Made by a program: the position numbers and the translations under genes. 64,000 bases of DNA from Undibacterium_A arcticum (GTDB lineage: Bacteria > Pseudomonadota > Gammaproteobacteria > Burkholderiales > Burkholderiaceae_D): assembly GCF_042660705.1 (NCBI RefSeq), contig NZ_JBHSUQ010000002.1; one strand, written 5' to 3'. Shown here piece after piece: positions 55,028 to 63,905 of this stretch. Numbering within the stretch: position 1 is the stretch's first letter; every line of letters begins with the position of its first letter. The notes below the pieces were generated by a model. The model had not been told where the DNA came from and made no database searches. It saw only the letters and a list, made by a program, of their open reading frames with translations.

Positions 55028-55076
55028 TGTATCCACATAAAATAATCGGATCAACTTTTTTTTGTATCCACATAAA
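55028..55076. promoter_or_regulatory. Direct-repeat operator of brnTA
   Basis: TGTATCCACATAAA occurs at 55028-55041 and 55063-55076, 35 bases apart, just upstream of brnT. The spacing fits BrnA binding on the same helix face over the promoter. Confidence 0.65.
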
Positions 55077-55493
55077 TTAGTTTTTGGGGGCAATGGAACA
55101 GTGAACTGACTTAAGGATTTTGAGGTTTTTGGGCTAATTTTGCATTTTTGGGGGATTGGCACAAGTAGCCAAGCAGTGAAAGGAGAACAGGGCAGAACGT
55201 CGAGTGATATTGCGACACTACAAAATAGGCAACATCCTCAACATCACAATCTAAACACGCATCCCCGCAGCTGGTAGGCGCTTTTGTACCATGCCCCTGT
55301 GTGCGGCTTGCTCGCGCTATCTGTAGCGGCTCGCGTTTGAAACCGGCCGTGCTCGCATTCGACGCCGATTTCGGCTCGAATTAACTGCAAATGACGGCAG
55401 GCCCGTGCTCACGCTATCTGCAAATAAGCTTGCATTCAACGGCGCCGGCTCGCATTCCATGGTCGTCGGCTCACGCTAATTGCAAATGACAGC

Positions 55494-56471
55494 TCATATC
55501 GGCAAGCCAGCCGTCAGCATGCGTTCGCGGATCTCGGCCGTACGTTTCGGTTCGAGTTGGTTGTTGAACAGCGCGCGAATCTCGGCGGCCTTGGCGTCGA
55601 ATTGCTCGGTCATGTCCTTGAGCCGGTAGCCGTGGCGCGCCAGCGTCGGCTCCAGGTCGTCGAGCTGGCGCGACAATATCGTCTCCACTAATTCCGCCGT
55701 AACCGGATTCTCGCCAGTCTGGTAGCCAGCTTCGAGCGCCAATGTCAGGTGCAACTGAACTTGCAGTGGCGTGCGCAGCTTGGTGGCCAGCAAGTCGATA
55801 GCCTCGGTCGTCAGAATCGTCTCGGACTCGGTCTCGGTCTTGTTGCCGGTACAAGCACCGAGCAGCCAATGGATGTAGTCACGTTGACTGCCGGTGACGC
55901 CATCGAGCGTGAAGATGTCGGTACGATAGCCGATTTCCTCCATCGTCGGACGGCGCAAGTCGTTGCGCAATTTTGGATGGCCCGCCAGGATCACCGACAG
56001 CCGGCCACCGACATCTTCCGCGAGCTCCATCAAGCGTTTCAAGCCAATGAGCGTGTGTCCGTTCAGGTCGTGCGCTTCGTCGATGAACAGTGCCACCGGA
56101 CGCTTCCCTTTTTTAAGAAGCTCTTGCAATTCCCTGTCTCGCCGCTCATTTTGCTTGGGAATCTGGACCAGCTTGTCCTGCGCCAGGTCGTAGTAAAGCG
56201 CCGTAATCAGGGTGGCGAGCTTGATGCTGTGCTTCTCCACCGAAATCGATTTTGCGACGATCACGCGATTTTCCTCTTTTAGGATTTGCTGCAAGCGGCG
56301 CAGCGTGACGGTCTTGCCGCTGCCCACGACACCACAGACTGCGATCAGGCGTCCTTGCATGATCGCGCCCTTGATATCCTTGATGAGCTGCTGGTGATGC
56401 TCGGTTTCGTAGTAGCCCGCCTGGCTAAATGCTTGCGTCAATCCGTAGTGCTCCATTACTTCAACTCGCAT
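55494..56471 (-). CDS. ExeA-like AAA ATPase (transposition helper)
   Basis: The 325-aa protein has Walker A GVVGSGKTVT and Walker B VALFIDEAHDL. It matches the MuB/TniB/ExeA-type ATPases that accompany Mu-type transposases and is intact. The start overlaps the end of the transposase by 11 bases. Confidence 0.85.
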   Translation of the reverse strand: MRVEVMEHYGLTQAFSQAGYYETEHHQQLIKDIKGAIMQGRLIAVCGVVGSGKTVTLRRLQQILKEENRVIVAKSISVEKHSIKLATLITALYYDLAQDKLVQIPKQNERRDRELQELLKKGKRPVALFIDEAHDLNGHTLIGLKRLMELAEDVGGRLSVILAGHPKLRNDLRRPTMEEIGYRTDIFTLDGVTGSQRDYIHWLLGACTGNKTETESETILTTEAIDLLATKLRTPLQVQLHLTLALEAGYQTGENPVTAELVETILSRQLDDLEPTLARHGYRLKDMTEQFDAKAAEIRALFNNQLEPKRTAEIRERMLTAGLPI

Positions 56472-57273
56472 GTTCCCCTCCTGTTTTTTTATTACGGAAA
56501 TAATCTCGTATACGCGCCAGTACGACGCTGCGGGTTAGGGTTTCGCCCAGCACTTGGTCAATGAAGGCCCGATCTGCCGGCGCGATCTTGGCCAGAGGCT
56601 GTGCCAGGTCGTCGGCGATAGCGAGTTTGGCTGCGATGACACTGACGAAATGGTATTCATGTGCTTCGGCGTCAAAAGGTTGATGCGGAAGCGATATGGC
56701 GGTCGCCGATGGCGAGAGACGCATATCGCTTCCAGCTAAAGCGCTGATTGGCAGGTCCAGTTGGTCGGCGAGCGCGCGGATGCGGTCGGCCCGCTCGTCC
56801 GCCTTGCCGCGCTTGAACGCGCGGTAGCGGTGTAGCGGGACCGGCCCGGACACAGGGCGGTACGGTCCGAATTTCTCGGCATCGAACTCGACATACATTT
56901 CGTCGTCGAACAAGCCCCACAGCAGAACGACGGTCTCACCGGCCATGTCCGGCTCCACCTGGTAGGCGGTGCCGCCGATGGCAATGCGCGCGTCGACGCC
57001 GACCTTGCGGCGCTCCGGTTCGCGCGCGAAGCGGCAGAACTGCTCCCACGCGCACATGTCGCGTACGCCCTCGGCCGGCAGGTTGGCCAGCCAATCGTCC
57101 AGTCGGGATGCTTCTCCGAACGATGGCTCTGGTCGTTGTAACGCAGCAGGTAGCGCATCAGCCACTCGTTGGCCTGGCGTTCCGTTTCCGGCTTGTGGAA
57201 ATGGTAAAGCGTTTCGTGCGCCTCCTTCACCGTCCTGAATGGGCGCTCGACCTTGCCTTTCGAACGGGCCGTC
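56461..57273 (-). pseudogene. Mu-type transposase, C-terminal fragment
   Basis: The remaining frame starts with TARSKGKVERPFRTVKEAHE, the end of the DDE domain, and contains GVDARIAIGGTAYQVEPDM, typical of the Mu transposase C-terminal domain. One C is missing in CCC near 57106 (HPRLDDWLANLP). The catalytic domain is cut off where the island begins, so the element cannot move itself. Confidence 0.8.
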
Positions 57274-57385
57274 GTGCGTGTTCCATCCGTCCAACCTCAT
57301 CACCCGCCAGACCCTCGGCTGGGAACCCGCTCAGCCCAGCCTGCTCGCCGATTTGGACAACGGCCATTACTTCCCTGCCGGCTGA
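57274..57385 (+). pseudogene. C-terminal fragment of an NAD(P)-dependent SDR/NmrA-like oxidoreductase
   Basis: The frame reads FHPSNLITRQTLGWEPAQPS and LLADLDNGHYF, the usual C-terminus of extended-SDR proteins. It joins directly to the transposase fragment and marks the left border of the cargo. Confidence 0.65.
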
Positions 57386-57587
57386 TGAGCTGAGGCAGGG
57401 AGCCGAGTCGCAACGAGCCCGGCGGACAGCAATGTCGCGATGCCGTGATCCGTTCGACCAAAGGCTCTGTCCGACCCGGGGATGGCATGAGGGATGACGC
57501 ACGCGGCTCGGCACACACGAAATATTAACCGGGGGATGCCCCGTTTAGAGACTACTAGCAATACCCCAACTCACGAGGAAACTGCAC

Positions 57588-58202
57588 ATGAACACTATCA
57601 GCATCATCGGCTCAGGAAGCATGGCCGCGGCGATCGGCGGCCGTATCGCCAAGGCTGGACACACCGTCGAGGTGGTCAGCCGCGACCCCGCCAAGGCGCA
57701 GGCGTTGGCCGACCAGCTTGCAGCCGGAGCGATCACGTACGGCGCCGCGCCAGCGGGCGACATCGTCATCCTCGCCGTGCCGTACAGCAGTGCGGCGTCG
57801 GCGGTGGCCGATTACGGGGACGCGCTCGACGGCAAGGTGATCATCGACATCACCAACCCGGTCGCCCCCGACCTCTCGGGCCTCGTTACCCCCAGCGGCA
57901 GTTCTGGTGCGCAGGAGATTGCCAAGGGCGCGCCCGCCGGCGCGCATGTCGTGAAGGCGTTCAACACCATCTTCGGCCACGTACTTGCCAAGGGTGGACG
58001 CCTCGACGCGTTCATCGCAGCCGACGATCCGGAGGCCAAGGCGCGCGTCTCAACGTTCCTCGATAGTCTCGGGCTGCGTCCGTTGGATGTCGGCGGCCTG
58101 CACATGGCCCAGACGCTCGAGGCGCTCGGCCTCCTGATGATCGGCCTGGCCAAAAACGGCGCCGGCACTTGGGACATCGCCATGAAAGTCGATATCGGCT
58201 GA
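57588..58202 (+). CDS. NADPH-dependent F420-reductase-like oxidoreductase
   Basis: The 204-aa protein has the Rossmann start ISIIGSGSMAAAIGGRIAKA and later VKAFNTIFGHVLAKGG, of the PF03807/F420-dependent reductase family. Such proteins in proteobacteria probably use NADP(H) with unknown substrates. AGGAAACTGCAC precedes it. Confidence 0.85.
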   Translation: MNTISIIGSGSMAAAIGGRIAKAGHTVEVVSRDPAKAQALADQLAAGAITYGAAPAGDIVILAVPYSSAASAVADYGDALDGKVIIDITNPVAPDLSGLVTPSGSSGAQEIAKGAPAGAHVVKAFNTIFGHVLAKGGRLDAFIAADDPEAKARVSTFLDSLGLRPLDVGGLHMAQTLEALGLLMIGLAKNGAGTWDIAMKVDIG

Positions 58203-58291
58203 ATCACTGACACCACGTCCTCACCGGCAGGTCCACAACATACAACGATCAGATCGGACACGATCCGATGTAAGGAAAAGGAGAGATTTCA

Positions 58292-58708
58292 ATGAACACA
58301 GGCGAGAATGTTCAGATTGTGAAGGATTTCTTCGCAGCAATCGGCCGCAGCGATAGGCAAGCTGTACGGGCGTTGTCTGCCGAAGATATTGAGTGGATCA
58401 TTCCGGGCGAAGACTGGCCGCTGGCCGGCACTCGCCGCGGGCACGCGGGATTGGCGAATTTGCTTCAGACGTCATCCGAGACGATGGAAACTTCATTCAT
58501 GGAGCCCCGCGAATTCGTAGCGCAGGGAGATCGGGTTCTGGTCGTCGGCTTCGCTAGGGGGAAAATCAAAGCCACGAATAGGACGTGGGAGGACCATTGG
58601 GTCTTCGCCATTACCGTTCGAAATGGCAAACTGACGAACATCCGGGAGTATATCGACACGCAAGCACTGGCGCGGGCCTCAGAGATGGCCGCAAGCCCCA
58701 GGCCCTGA
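58292..58708 (+). CDS. SnoaL-like (NTF2-fold) protein
   Basis: The 138-aa protein has VKDFFAAIGRSDRQAVRALS, WIIPGEDWPLAGTRRGHAGL and VFAITVRNGKLTNIREYIDT, the cone-shaped NTF2 fold. Members are hydratases, isomerases or scaffolds. GAAAAGGAGAG precedes the start. Confidence 0.85.
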   Translation: MNTGENVQIVKDFFAAIGRSDRQAVRALSAEDIEWIIPGEDWPLAGTRRGHAGLANLLQTSSETMETSFMEPREFVAQGDRVLVVGFARGKIKATNRTWEDHWVFAITVRNGKLTNIREYIDTQALARASEMAASPRP

Positions 58709-58821
58709 CCCATCGAGACCGATACCACACGAAACGATTCGTAAAGTCAGCGAAAACGTTGAACAGCGGCAACGCCTTGCCGAAGCACCGAATGGTCGGT
58801 AACCGACTGCGCAAAGGATTG

Positions 58822-59250
58822 ATGATGCTTAATAATGAAGAAACCGTCAGAGAACTCTACGCCGCCGCGGAAGGGAGCGGGAGAGACATCGCGAAGTTTG
58901 TCTCCTTCTTCTCCGATGAAGAATATATGTACGACATTCCTTCCGGATTGAAGTTGCACGGGCAGGCTATTGGCGACGCTATCGACGCCTTCGCAAATGC
59001 ATTTCCTGATGTTCACCGTGAGCTATTCAACATCTATGTCGCGGAGAACATCGTAGTCGTCGAGCTCGCAACTCGGGGGACGCATAAAGGTGAGCTCAGA
59101 CTTGCCTCAGGGACTGTCGCTCCAACGGGCAAGGCAATAGATGTCCCGAGCTGCGATGTCTTTCACCTTGAGCGTGGAAAGGTCATATCCTTTAACTGCT
59201 ACAACGCGGCTTCCGTACTGCAGCAGCAACTTGGCCTTGCCAGCAGCTGA
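58822..59250 (+). CDS. SnoaL-like polyketide-cyclase-type protein
   Basis: The 142-aa product has TVRELYAAAEGSGRDIAKFV and DAIDAFANAFPDVHRELFNI, an NTF2-fold pattern with a buried Asp/His set, and CDVFHLERGKVISF. The ATG at 58822 follows AAAGGATTG. It is a distant paralogue of the upstream gene. Confidence 0.8.
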   Translation: MMLNNEETVRELYAAAEGSGRDIAKFVSFFSDEEYMYDIPSGLKLHGQAIGDAIDAFANAFPDVHRELFNIYVAENIVVVELATRGTHKGELRLASGTVAPTGKAIDVPSCDVFHLERGKVISFNCYNAASVLQQQLGLASS

Positions 59251-59917
59251 GGGACTGTCCCAGCGGCCCCAGGGATATGCCCCGGCCGGCACCGATCTAA
59301 GCGCACTTTCGCGCTGGATGCCTGGTCAGGGAAATTCGGTTGTTGCCTCGCCCGAGGAGAGCGCACGAGACGAGTTTTCAAGGGCATTGCGCGAAGCCGG
59401 TTTGCAGGTAAGCGGCGCTCCCGTCATGGATGGTGTGAATTTTCGGCGTATAGGAGCCATTTCATTGTCTGCGTTAAGGCGCCACTAGATTGTCGGCGTA
59501 ATGGTGCCACCAGATTTCCGGCGTAATGGCGCCACCGCATTGTCGGCGTAATGGCGCCAGCAGATCGTCGGCGTTAAGGCGCCACTTTGCCCGCCCTGAG
59601 CATTTTCAGCAGTCATCGTCCGACTCCTTCGCTTGGGCCAAATCACCAATTTCAGCGGGGACAAGGGAAGCACCATAGCCGAGGATTTCGACGAAGGTGA
59701 CGACAGAGCGCTCGTAGGTCACCGGTTTATCCTGTTGCGAAAGCGGGTCCGGGTCCGCGGCAAGCCGGATCAGCCGCCGTCCTCCCCGAGGATGCCTTCG
59801 GCGGCGTCGCGGTCGACGAAACGCACTCGGACACCCGCCGCGCTCCCGCCGACAGGTCGAGAGGCGACAAGCGTGCCTTCGCGTCGGTCAGGTCGCACCA
59901 GTCGCCACCGGCACCTG
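59251..59917. other. Gap with gene relics and IS-end repeats
   Basis: The stretch holds a small plus-strand relic reading ARDEFSRALREAGLQVSG and PVMDG (about 59365-59440), resembling the N-terminal zinc/TOPRIM part of plasmid primases. It also holds the repeats at 59440-59590 and a minus-strand relic (VTFVEILGYGASLVPAEIGD). No intact gene is supported. Confidence 0.4.
59445..59587. repeat. Five TCGGCGTAATGGCGCCAC repeats
   Basis: Copies of TCGGCGTAATGGCGCCAC, with small changes, recur about every 28-30 bases. Multiple inner repeats of this kind are typical of IS21-family ends, so this is probably a leftover terminus. Confidence 0.55.
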
Positions 59918-60550
59918 TCAGGGCTTCACGAACCGATAGGCGAAGCGATCGGTCTCGCCCTTGATCGAGGGATCGAACACCTTGATCGAGTGCGGATCGT
60001 CCTTGTTCGCGAGCATGGTGCTTTCCGCGTCCAGTACGAAGCCGGCCGCCTCCACCTCCTCGCGAACGGATGCAGGCTCAATCCGATGCAGCGACTGGGC
60101 GTCGCTCGTGCCCGCCCCGACGGCGGCGGCGTGGTCTACGATGACGTAGGACCCACCGGGCTTTAGCCGCTCGTAGACAGCTCGATTGAAGTGGGCCGCC
60201 GTTGCGCCCCTGGCCTGGATCAGCGCGGTGTGGAGATCGTGGTAGAACAGGTGCAGCCATAGGACATCAGCAAGTTGGGTGGCCTCCGGCATCGCTACGA
60301 GGTCCGCCGAGACGACTTCGACGTTCTCTCGGCCCGGCTCCTTCGCGAGCGTCCGCATGCGGCCGACCGAATCGTTCTTCACGTGGGCGATCTCGGCCGG
60401 CACGAAGCTGTAGACCCGTCCTTCGGGTCCCACGATGTCGGAGAAGAGACGGGTCCAGTCGCCGTCGCCTGGGTAAACGTCGATGACGGTGGAGCCCGCA
60501 TCGACTCGTGCGAATCGGATCAACTCGGATAGCTTGGATTGGTCGTACAT
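59918..60550 (-). CDS. Class I SAM-dependent methyltransferase-like protein
   Basis: The 210-aa protein has a modified motif I (STVIDVYPGDGDWTRLFSDI) and PGGSYVIVDHAAAVGAG, of the COG4798-type predicted methyltransferases. The start at 60550 follows AAAGGAGATCCCG. The substrate is unknown. Confidence 0.75.
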   Translation of the reverse strand: MYDQSKLSELIRFARVDAGSTVIDVYPGDGDWTRLFSDIVGPEGRVYSFVPAEIAHVKNDSVGRMRTLAKEPGRENVEVVSADLVAMPEATQLADVLWLHLFYHDLHTALIQARGATAAHFNRAVYERLKPGGSYVIVDHAAAVGAGTSDAQSLHRIEPASVREEVEAAGFVLDAESTMLANKDDPHSIKVFDPSIKGETDRFAYRFVKP

Positions 60551-60676
60551 CGGGATCTCCTTTACGGTTGGGCATTCGACGAGCGCGCGGCGTTTGGGGG
60601 GGGCAATCTGCGGCTTATCCACCGTCTACCCCGATCCGATCCAGGCCGCGTGACTGGAATGACTGAGGCGGTCGAT

Positions 60677-60709
60677 GACGCCCCGCCCGGCTCGGCCGGA
60701 CGGGGCGTC
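60677..60709 (-). terminator. GC-rich hairpin after SDR fragment
   Basis: GACGCCCCG and CGGGGCGTC pair perfectly around a 15-base loop, ten bases past the SDR fragment stop. Confidence 0.6.
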
Positions 60710-60718
60710 CGCGCTTAT

Positions 60719-60830
60719 TCAGACGGCCGAGAGACCGCCGTCGACGGCCAGGTCGACCCGGTTCACGAAGCTCGAGTCGCCGAGGCGAGGAACACCGCCG
60801 CCGCGATCTCCTCGGGCCGGACCATCTGCC
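60719..60830 (-). pseudogene. C-terminal fragment of a short-chain dehydrogenase
   Basis: The residues GQMVRPEEIAAAVFLAS, then after one missing G, GDSSFVNRVDLAVDGGLSAV, form the end of a classical SDR. It is similar to but not identical with the intact SDR at 61.6 kb. The N-terminal 200 residues are absent. Confidence 0.75.
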
Positions 60831-60958
60831 CAGCTGTTGAAGGTGCGAGCGGAGCGAATCTGATCAAGCAACTGGTCGTTTAAAGCGGAAGTCATAGATA
60901 GACCCCATTCAGATCAAAGGATATTAGGCGGGATAACATCATGATATGCCATCACAAT

Positions 60959-61564
60959 TCATCCGTCGAACTTGACCAGGTCCTTAAAGATCAGTTGACC
61001 CCAGCTATTTCCGCGCGCCTGCACAAGCAGTCCACCTTCCGAAAGCCCGCCAAGTTTGATCGGCGCGAAACCAAGTTTTTCCGCAAGCGCACCAATCTCC
61101 GCTGCGGCGCCGTCATCGTCGCTCGCCAGGAACACGACTCGCCTACCACCATGTACGGCCGGATCTTGGTCAAGGACGGCAGCGACCAAATGGTTGAAGC
61201 CCTTCACCAGTCTTGCACCAGTGAAGGCCTGCGCGACGACCTTGGCAGAAGAAGGTTGTCCACCCAGTTGCTCAGGGGACACGCCGTAGGCATTGGTCAC
61301 ATCGATGATGGTCTTTCCCTTCCAGGTCGGCAGCGCCTTCGCGACATCCTTGTGCGACTCGAAACGGACAGCCAAGAAGACGATGTCCGCCTTGACGGCT
61401 TCCGCCAGTGTTTTGGGAATGATCTCGGGTCCGATTGCGGCCGCGGCGGATGCAAAGCTTTCCGGGTCGCGCGTGGTTGCAACGGATACTTCCATGCCGT
61501 TGCGGGCAAACGCCTTGGCCAGGGCCTGGCCGATATTGCCGAAGCCGATAATTGCGTAGCTCAT
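60959..61564 (-). CDS. NADPH-dependent F420-reductase-like oxidoreductase, second copy
   Basis: The 201-aa protein begins MSYAIIGFGNIGQALAKAFA with the Rossmann glycines and has IIDVTNAYGVSPEQLGGQPS and VKGFNHLVAAVL. It is a paralogue of the 57.6-kb protein. AAGGAGAATAT precedes the start. It follows the SDR gene in the same operon under the HxlR region. Confidence 0.85.
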   Translation of the reverse strand: MSYAIIGFGNIGQALAKAFARNGMEVSVATTRDPESFASAAAAIGPEIIPKTLAEAVKADIVFLAVRFESHKDVAKALPTWKGKTIIDVTNAYGVSPEQLGGQPSSAKVVAQAFTGARLVKGFNHLVAAVLDQDPAVHGGRRVVFLASDDDGAAAEIGALAEKLGFAPIKLGGLSEGGLLVQARGNSWGQLIFKDLVKFDG

Positions 61565-61634
61565 ATATTCTCCTTGGGTTTAGCACGCCCTACGGGCTCC
61601 GAATATCGAATGGAGCGCCGTAGGGCGAAGCACG

Positions 61635-62369
61635 TCAGAGTTGCGCTAGGCCGCCGTCGACGGCGACCTCGCTGGCGGTCATGAAGCTGCTGTCCGACGA
61701 CGCGAGAAAGGCAGCCGCCGCCCCGACCTCCGCCGGATCGCCCATGCGCTGGAGCGCAGTCATCGAGCCGTAGGCCTTCAGGCCCTCCTCGCCTAGCGCT
61801 TCCTTCGCGAGTTCGGTCGCAGTCGCCCCGGGCGACAGCACGTTTACTCGGATGCCGGTGCCCTTCAGGTCCTCCGCCCAGGTCCGCGCGAGGTTGCGCA
61901 CTGCCGCCTTGCTCGCGCTGTAGGCGGTGAACGCCGGGGCGCCCGTGGTGCCGGCGCTCGATCCGGTCAGGATGATCGAACCGCCCTTGCCCATCAGCGG
62001 CAACGCCTTCTGGACCGTGAAGATCGTACCCTTCACATTGATGTCGAAGGTTTCATCAATGTGCTTGGCGGTGATCTCGCCGAGCCGAAGCTGGCTTCCT
62101 ACCCCGGCATTGGCGAAGACGATGTCGAGGGTTCCGCGCTCGGCCTTCACCGCCGCGTAGAGTCGGTCGAGGTCGGCCTCATCCGAGACCGAACCCTTCA
62201 CCGCGCGGGCATTGGGCCCGAGCTCAGCCACAGCGGCGTCGAGCGCTTCCTGCCGGCGGCCGAAGATGAAGACGAAGGCGCCCTCCTCGATGAAGCGCTT
62301 TGCTGCGGCGCGGCCGATGCCAGTAGCGCCGCCGGTGATCACGGCGGTCTTTCCATTCAGTCTGTTCAT
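61635..62369 (-). CDS. Short-chain dehydrogenase/reductase
   Basis: The 244-aa classical SDR has TGGATGIGRAAAKRF (cofactor), NAG in IVFANAGVGS, Ser in LTGSSAGTTG and YxxxK in AYSASKAAVRN. An Arg after the second strand (FGRRQEAL) suggests NADP(H). It is divergent from the HxlR regulator, the usual layout for regulator plus target. Confidence 0.92.
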   Translation of the reverse strand: MNRLNGKTAVITGGATGIGRAAAKRFIEEGAFVFIFGRRQEALDAAVAELGPNARAVKGSVSDEADLDRLYAAVKAERGTLDIVFANAGVGSQLRLGEITAKHIDETFDINVKGTIFTVQKALPLMGKGGSIILTGSSAGTTGAPAFTAYSASKAAVRNLARTWAEDLKGTGIRVNVLSPGATATELAKEALGEEGLKAYGSMTALQRMGDPAEVGAAAAFLASSDSSFMTASEVAVDGGLAQL

Positions 62370-62413
62370 GTCATGCATCCTTCGTTGGAGTTGTACGGAA
62401 GCAGGGATCTGCT

Positions 62414-62429
62414 TACTTGAAACCAAGTA
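62414..62429. promoter_or_regulatory. Candidate HxlR operator
   Basis: TACTTG-AAAC-CAAGTA is a perfect inverted repeat between the SDR and hxlR starts. AAGTATGGACTT and AAGTATGCACCTT repeat nearby. Confidence 0.5.
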
Positions 62430-62491
62430 TGGACTTGTGATATCCTAAGGTAAAGTATGCACCTTTTGGTAAGTATCAAAGAAAGAAAAGA

Positions 62492-62863
62492 ATGACGACG
62501 CCTTCTCAAACCTGCGGTACCGGCGGCTTCTCCTGCGGGCTCGACGCCACGCTCCGCATCATCTCGGGCAAGTGGAAACCGCTGGTCCTGTTTTTCCTGC
62601 GCGACGGCCCGAAGCGCTACGGCGAGCTCAAGCGCTTGATCCAGGGAGTCAGCGACAAGGTGCTGATCCAGCAATTGAAGGATCTGGAGGCCGATCACGT
62701 GCTGGTGCGGACCGACTACAAGGAGGTGCCGCCGCGCGTGGACTACGCGCTGACCCCGCTCGGTCGCAGCTTGGCCGACGCGATCGTCCCGCTGTGCACC
62801 TGGGGAACCGAGAACATGGCGGAAATGGCAAGCATCTTCGCCAAGCGCGACACTTTGCCCTAG
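62492..62863 (+). CDS. HxlR-family transcriptional regulator
   Basis: The 123-aa winged-helix protein has LRIISGKWKPLVLFFLRDGP, RYGELKRLIQGVSDKVLIQQ and VDYALTPLGRSL. Two N-terminal cysteines (CGTGGFSCGLD) resemble redox- or aldehyde-sensing HxlR proteins. It likely regulates the divergent SDR operon. Confidence 0.92.
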   Translation: MTTPSQTCGTGGFSCGLDATLRIISGKWKPLVLFFLRDGPKRYGELKRLIQGVSDKVLIQQLKDLEADHVLVRTDYKEVPPRVDYALTPLGRSLADAIVPLCTWGTENMAEMASIFAKRDTLP

Positions 62864-63117
62864 CAGGATGCTGAAGAACCGCTGAGTCGGACGACCCTCC
62901 GCATTCGTGGGAGGGCGGCAGGTCGAATTCTTCCGATCAGACTGTCAGGATGCGCGGTTTGGGCGCTCTTGCCCATGTTTTGTGGCAGCGATCTCTTCAG
63001 GCATCCCTAGACGCACGACGCCATGCCAAGTAGCTCCGTTTAAACGACCTCCGCCAGTTCTAAAAAACCTCCGTTGGACTCACGTTCTCCAGCACGACCA
63101 TCGTGGCCAAGCGCTCG
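62864..63117. other. Short gap at the right side of the cargo
   Basis: No gene is supported. The sequence changes character near 63060-63110 where the transposon-related DNA begins. Confidence 0.4.
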
Positions 63118-63300
63118 AGCAACGTCGACCAGGAGACACTTCGGCTGGTCGGCGAGGGAGTGGCGAGATACCGGCTCAAGGACATGACCGAGCAGTTTGA
63201 CGCCAAAGCGGCCGAAATCCGCGCGATGTTCAGCAACCAGCTCAAACCGAAGCGGACGGCCGAAATCCGCGAGCGCATGCTGGCGGCGGGCTTGCCGATG
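63118..63300 (+). pseudogene. C-terminal fragment of the ExeA-like ATPase gene
   Basis: GEGVARYRLKDMTEQFDAKA and KRTAEIRERMLAAGLPM match the end of the ATPase at 55.5 kb almost exactly. The orientation is opposite, giving the composite its inverted symmetry. Confidence 0.85.
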
Positions 63301-63474
63301 TCATTTGCAGTTAGCTTGAGCCGGTAGGCATGGAATGCGAGCCAGCGCCGTCGATTGCAAGCTCATTTGCAGATAGTGTGAGCACAAGCCCTCCGTCATT
63401 TGCAGTTAATTCGAGCCGAAATCGGCGTCCAATGCGAGCACGGCCATTTTCGAACGCGAGCCGCTACAGCTATC

Positions 63475-63905
63475 GGCATAGCGCGCCTCGACGTCGGCTA
63501 GCTGCTGCTCGAACATTTCACCGTCCGGCGCATCGGCACGCAAATCTGGCGCTCGCCAAATCTGGTTTGCAGCGCCAACGCGAGCATCATTTCGTGATCA
63601 CGATCGGCCCCCAGGCTGAGCATGTCGGCATCGCGCTCTTTGGGGTCCTTTTAATTCCCATGCGTAACCACGAGCTCGGGGTTATGCAACGGAAAACGAG
63701 TGGACCCCGTCATCCATTGAAAGTTTTACTACCCCGACCTGGGCATTGAATACGCTACACTGCCAATCCTGCTATTTTGTAGTCCGAGCCATTTCTAGTG
63801 ACGCTGCTCCAACCAACGATCACGAGAATCCCGGCAAGCCGCTACCCTGCGTCAAAAACGAAACGGTAGTCAAAGCGTCAATTGACGCTGGTCGCAACTT
63901 CGCAC
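63475..63905. other. Gap outside the transposon
   Basis: No gene with a good start and family match is visible. Overlapping frames up to 139 codons cross the transposon end and are not supported. Confidence 0.4.

Larger units (their letters stand above)
55318..63474. mobile_element. Composite-like Mu-type transposon with inverted ends
   Basis: About 180 bases at the left (55318-55495) recur in inverted form at the right (63297-63474). Both carry CTGCAAATGA-type repeats and the segment GTGCTCGCATT ... CGCCGATTTCGGCTCGAATT. The left copy adjoins an ExeA-like ATPase and a truncated transposase. The right copy adjoins a fragment of the same ATPase gene. Between them lies a redox gene island. No target duplication was confirmed. 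Confidence 0.7.
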
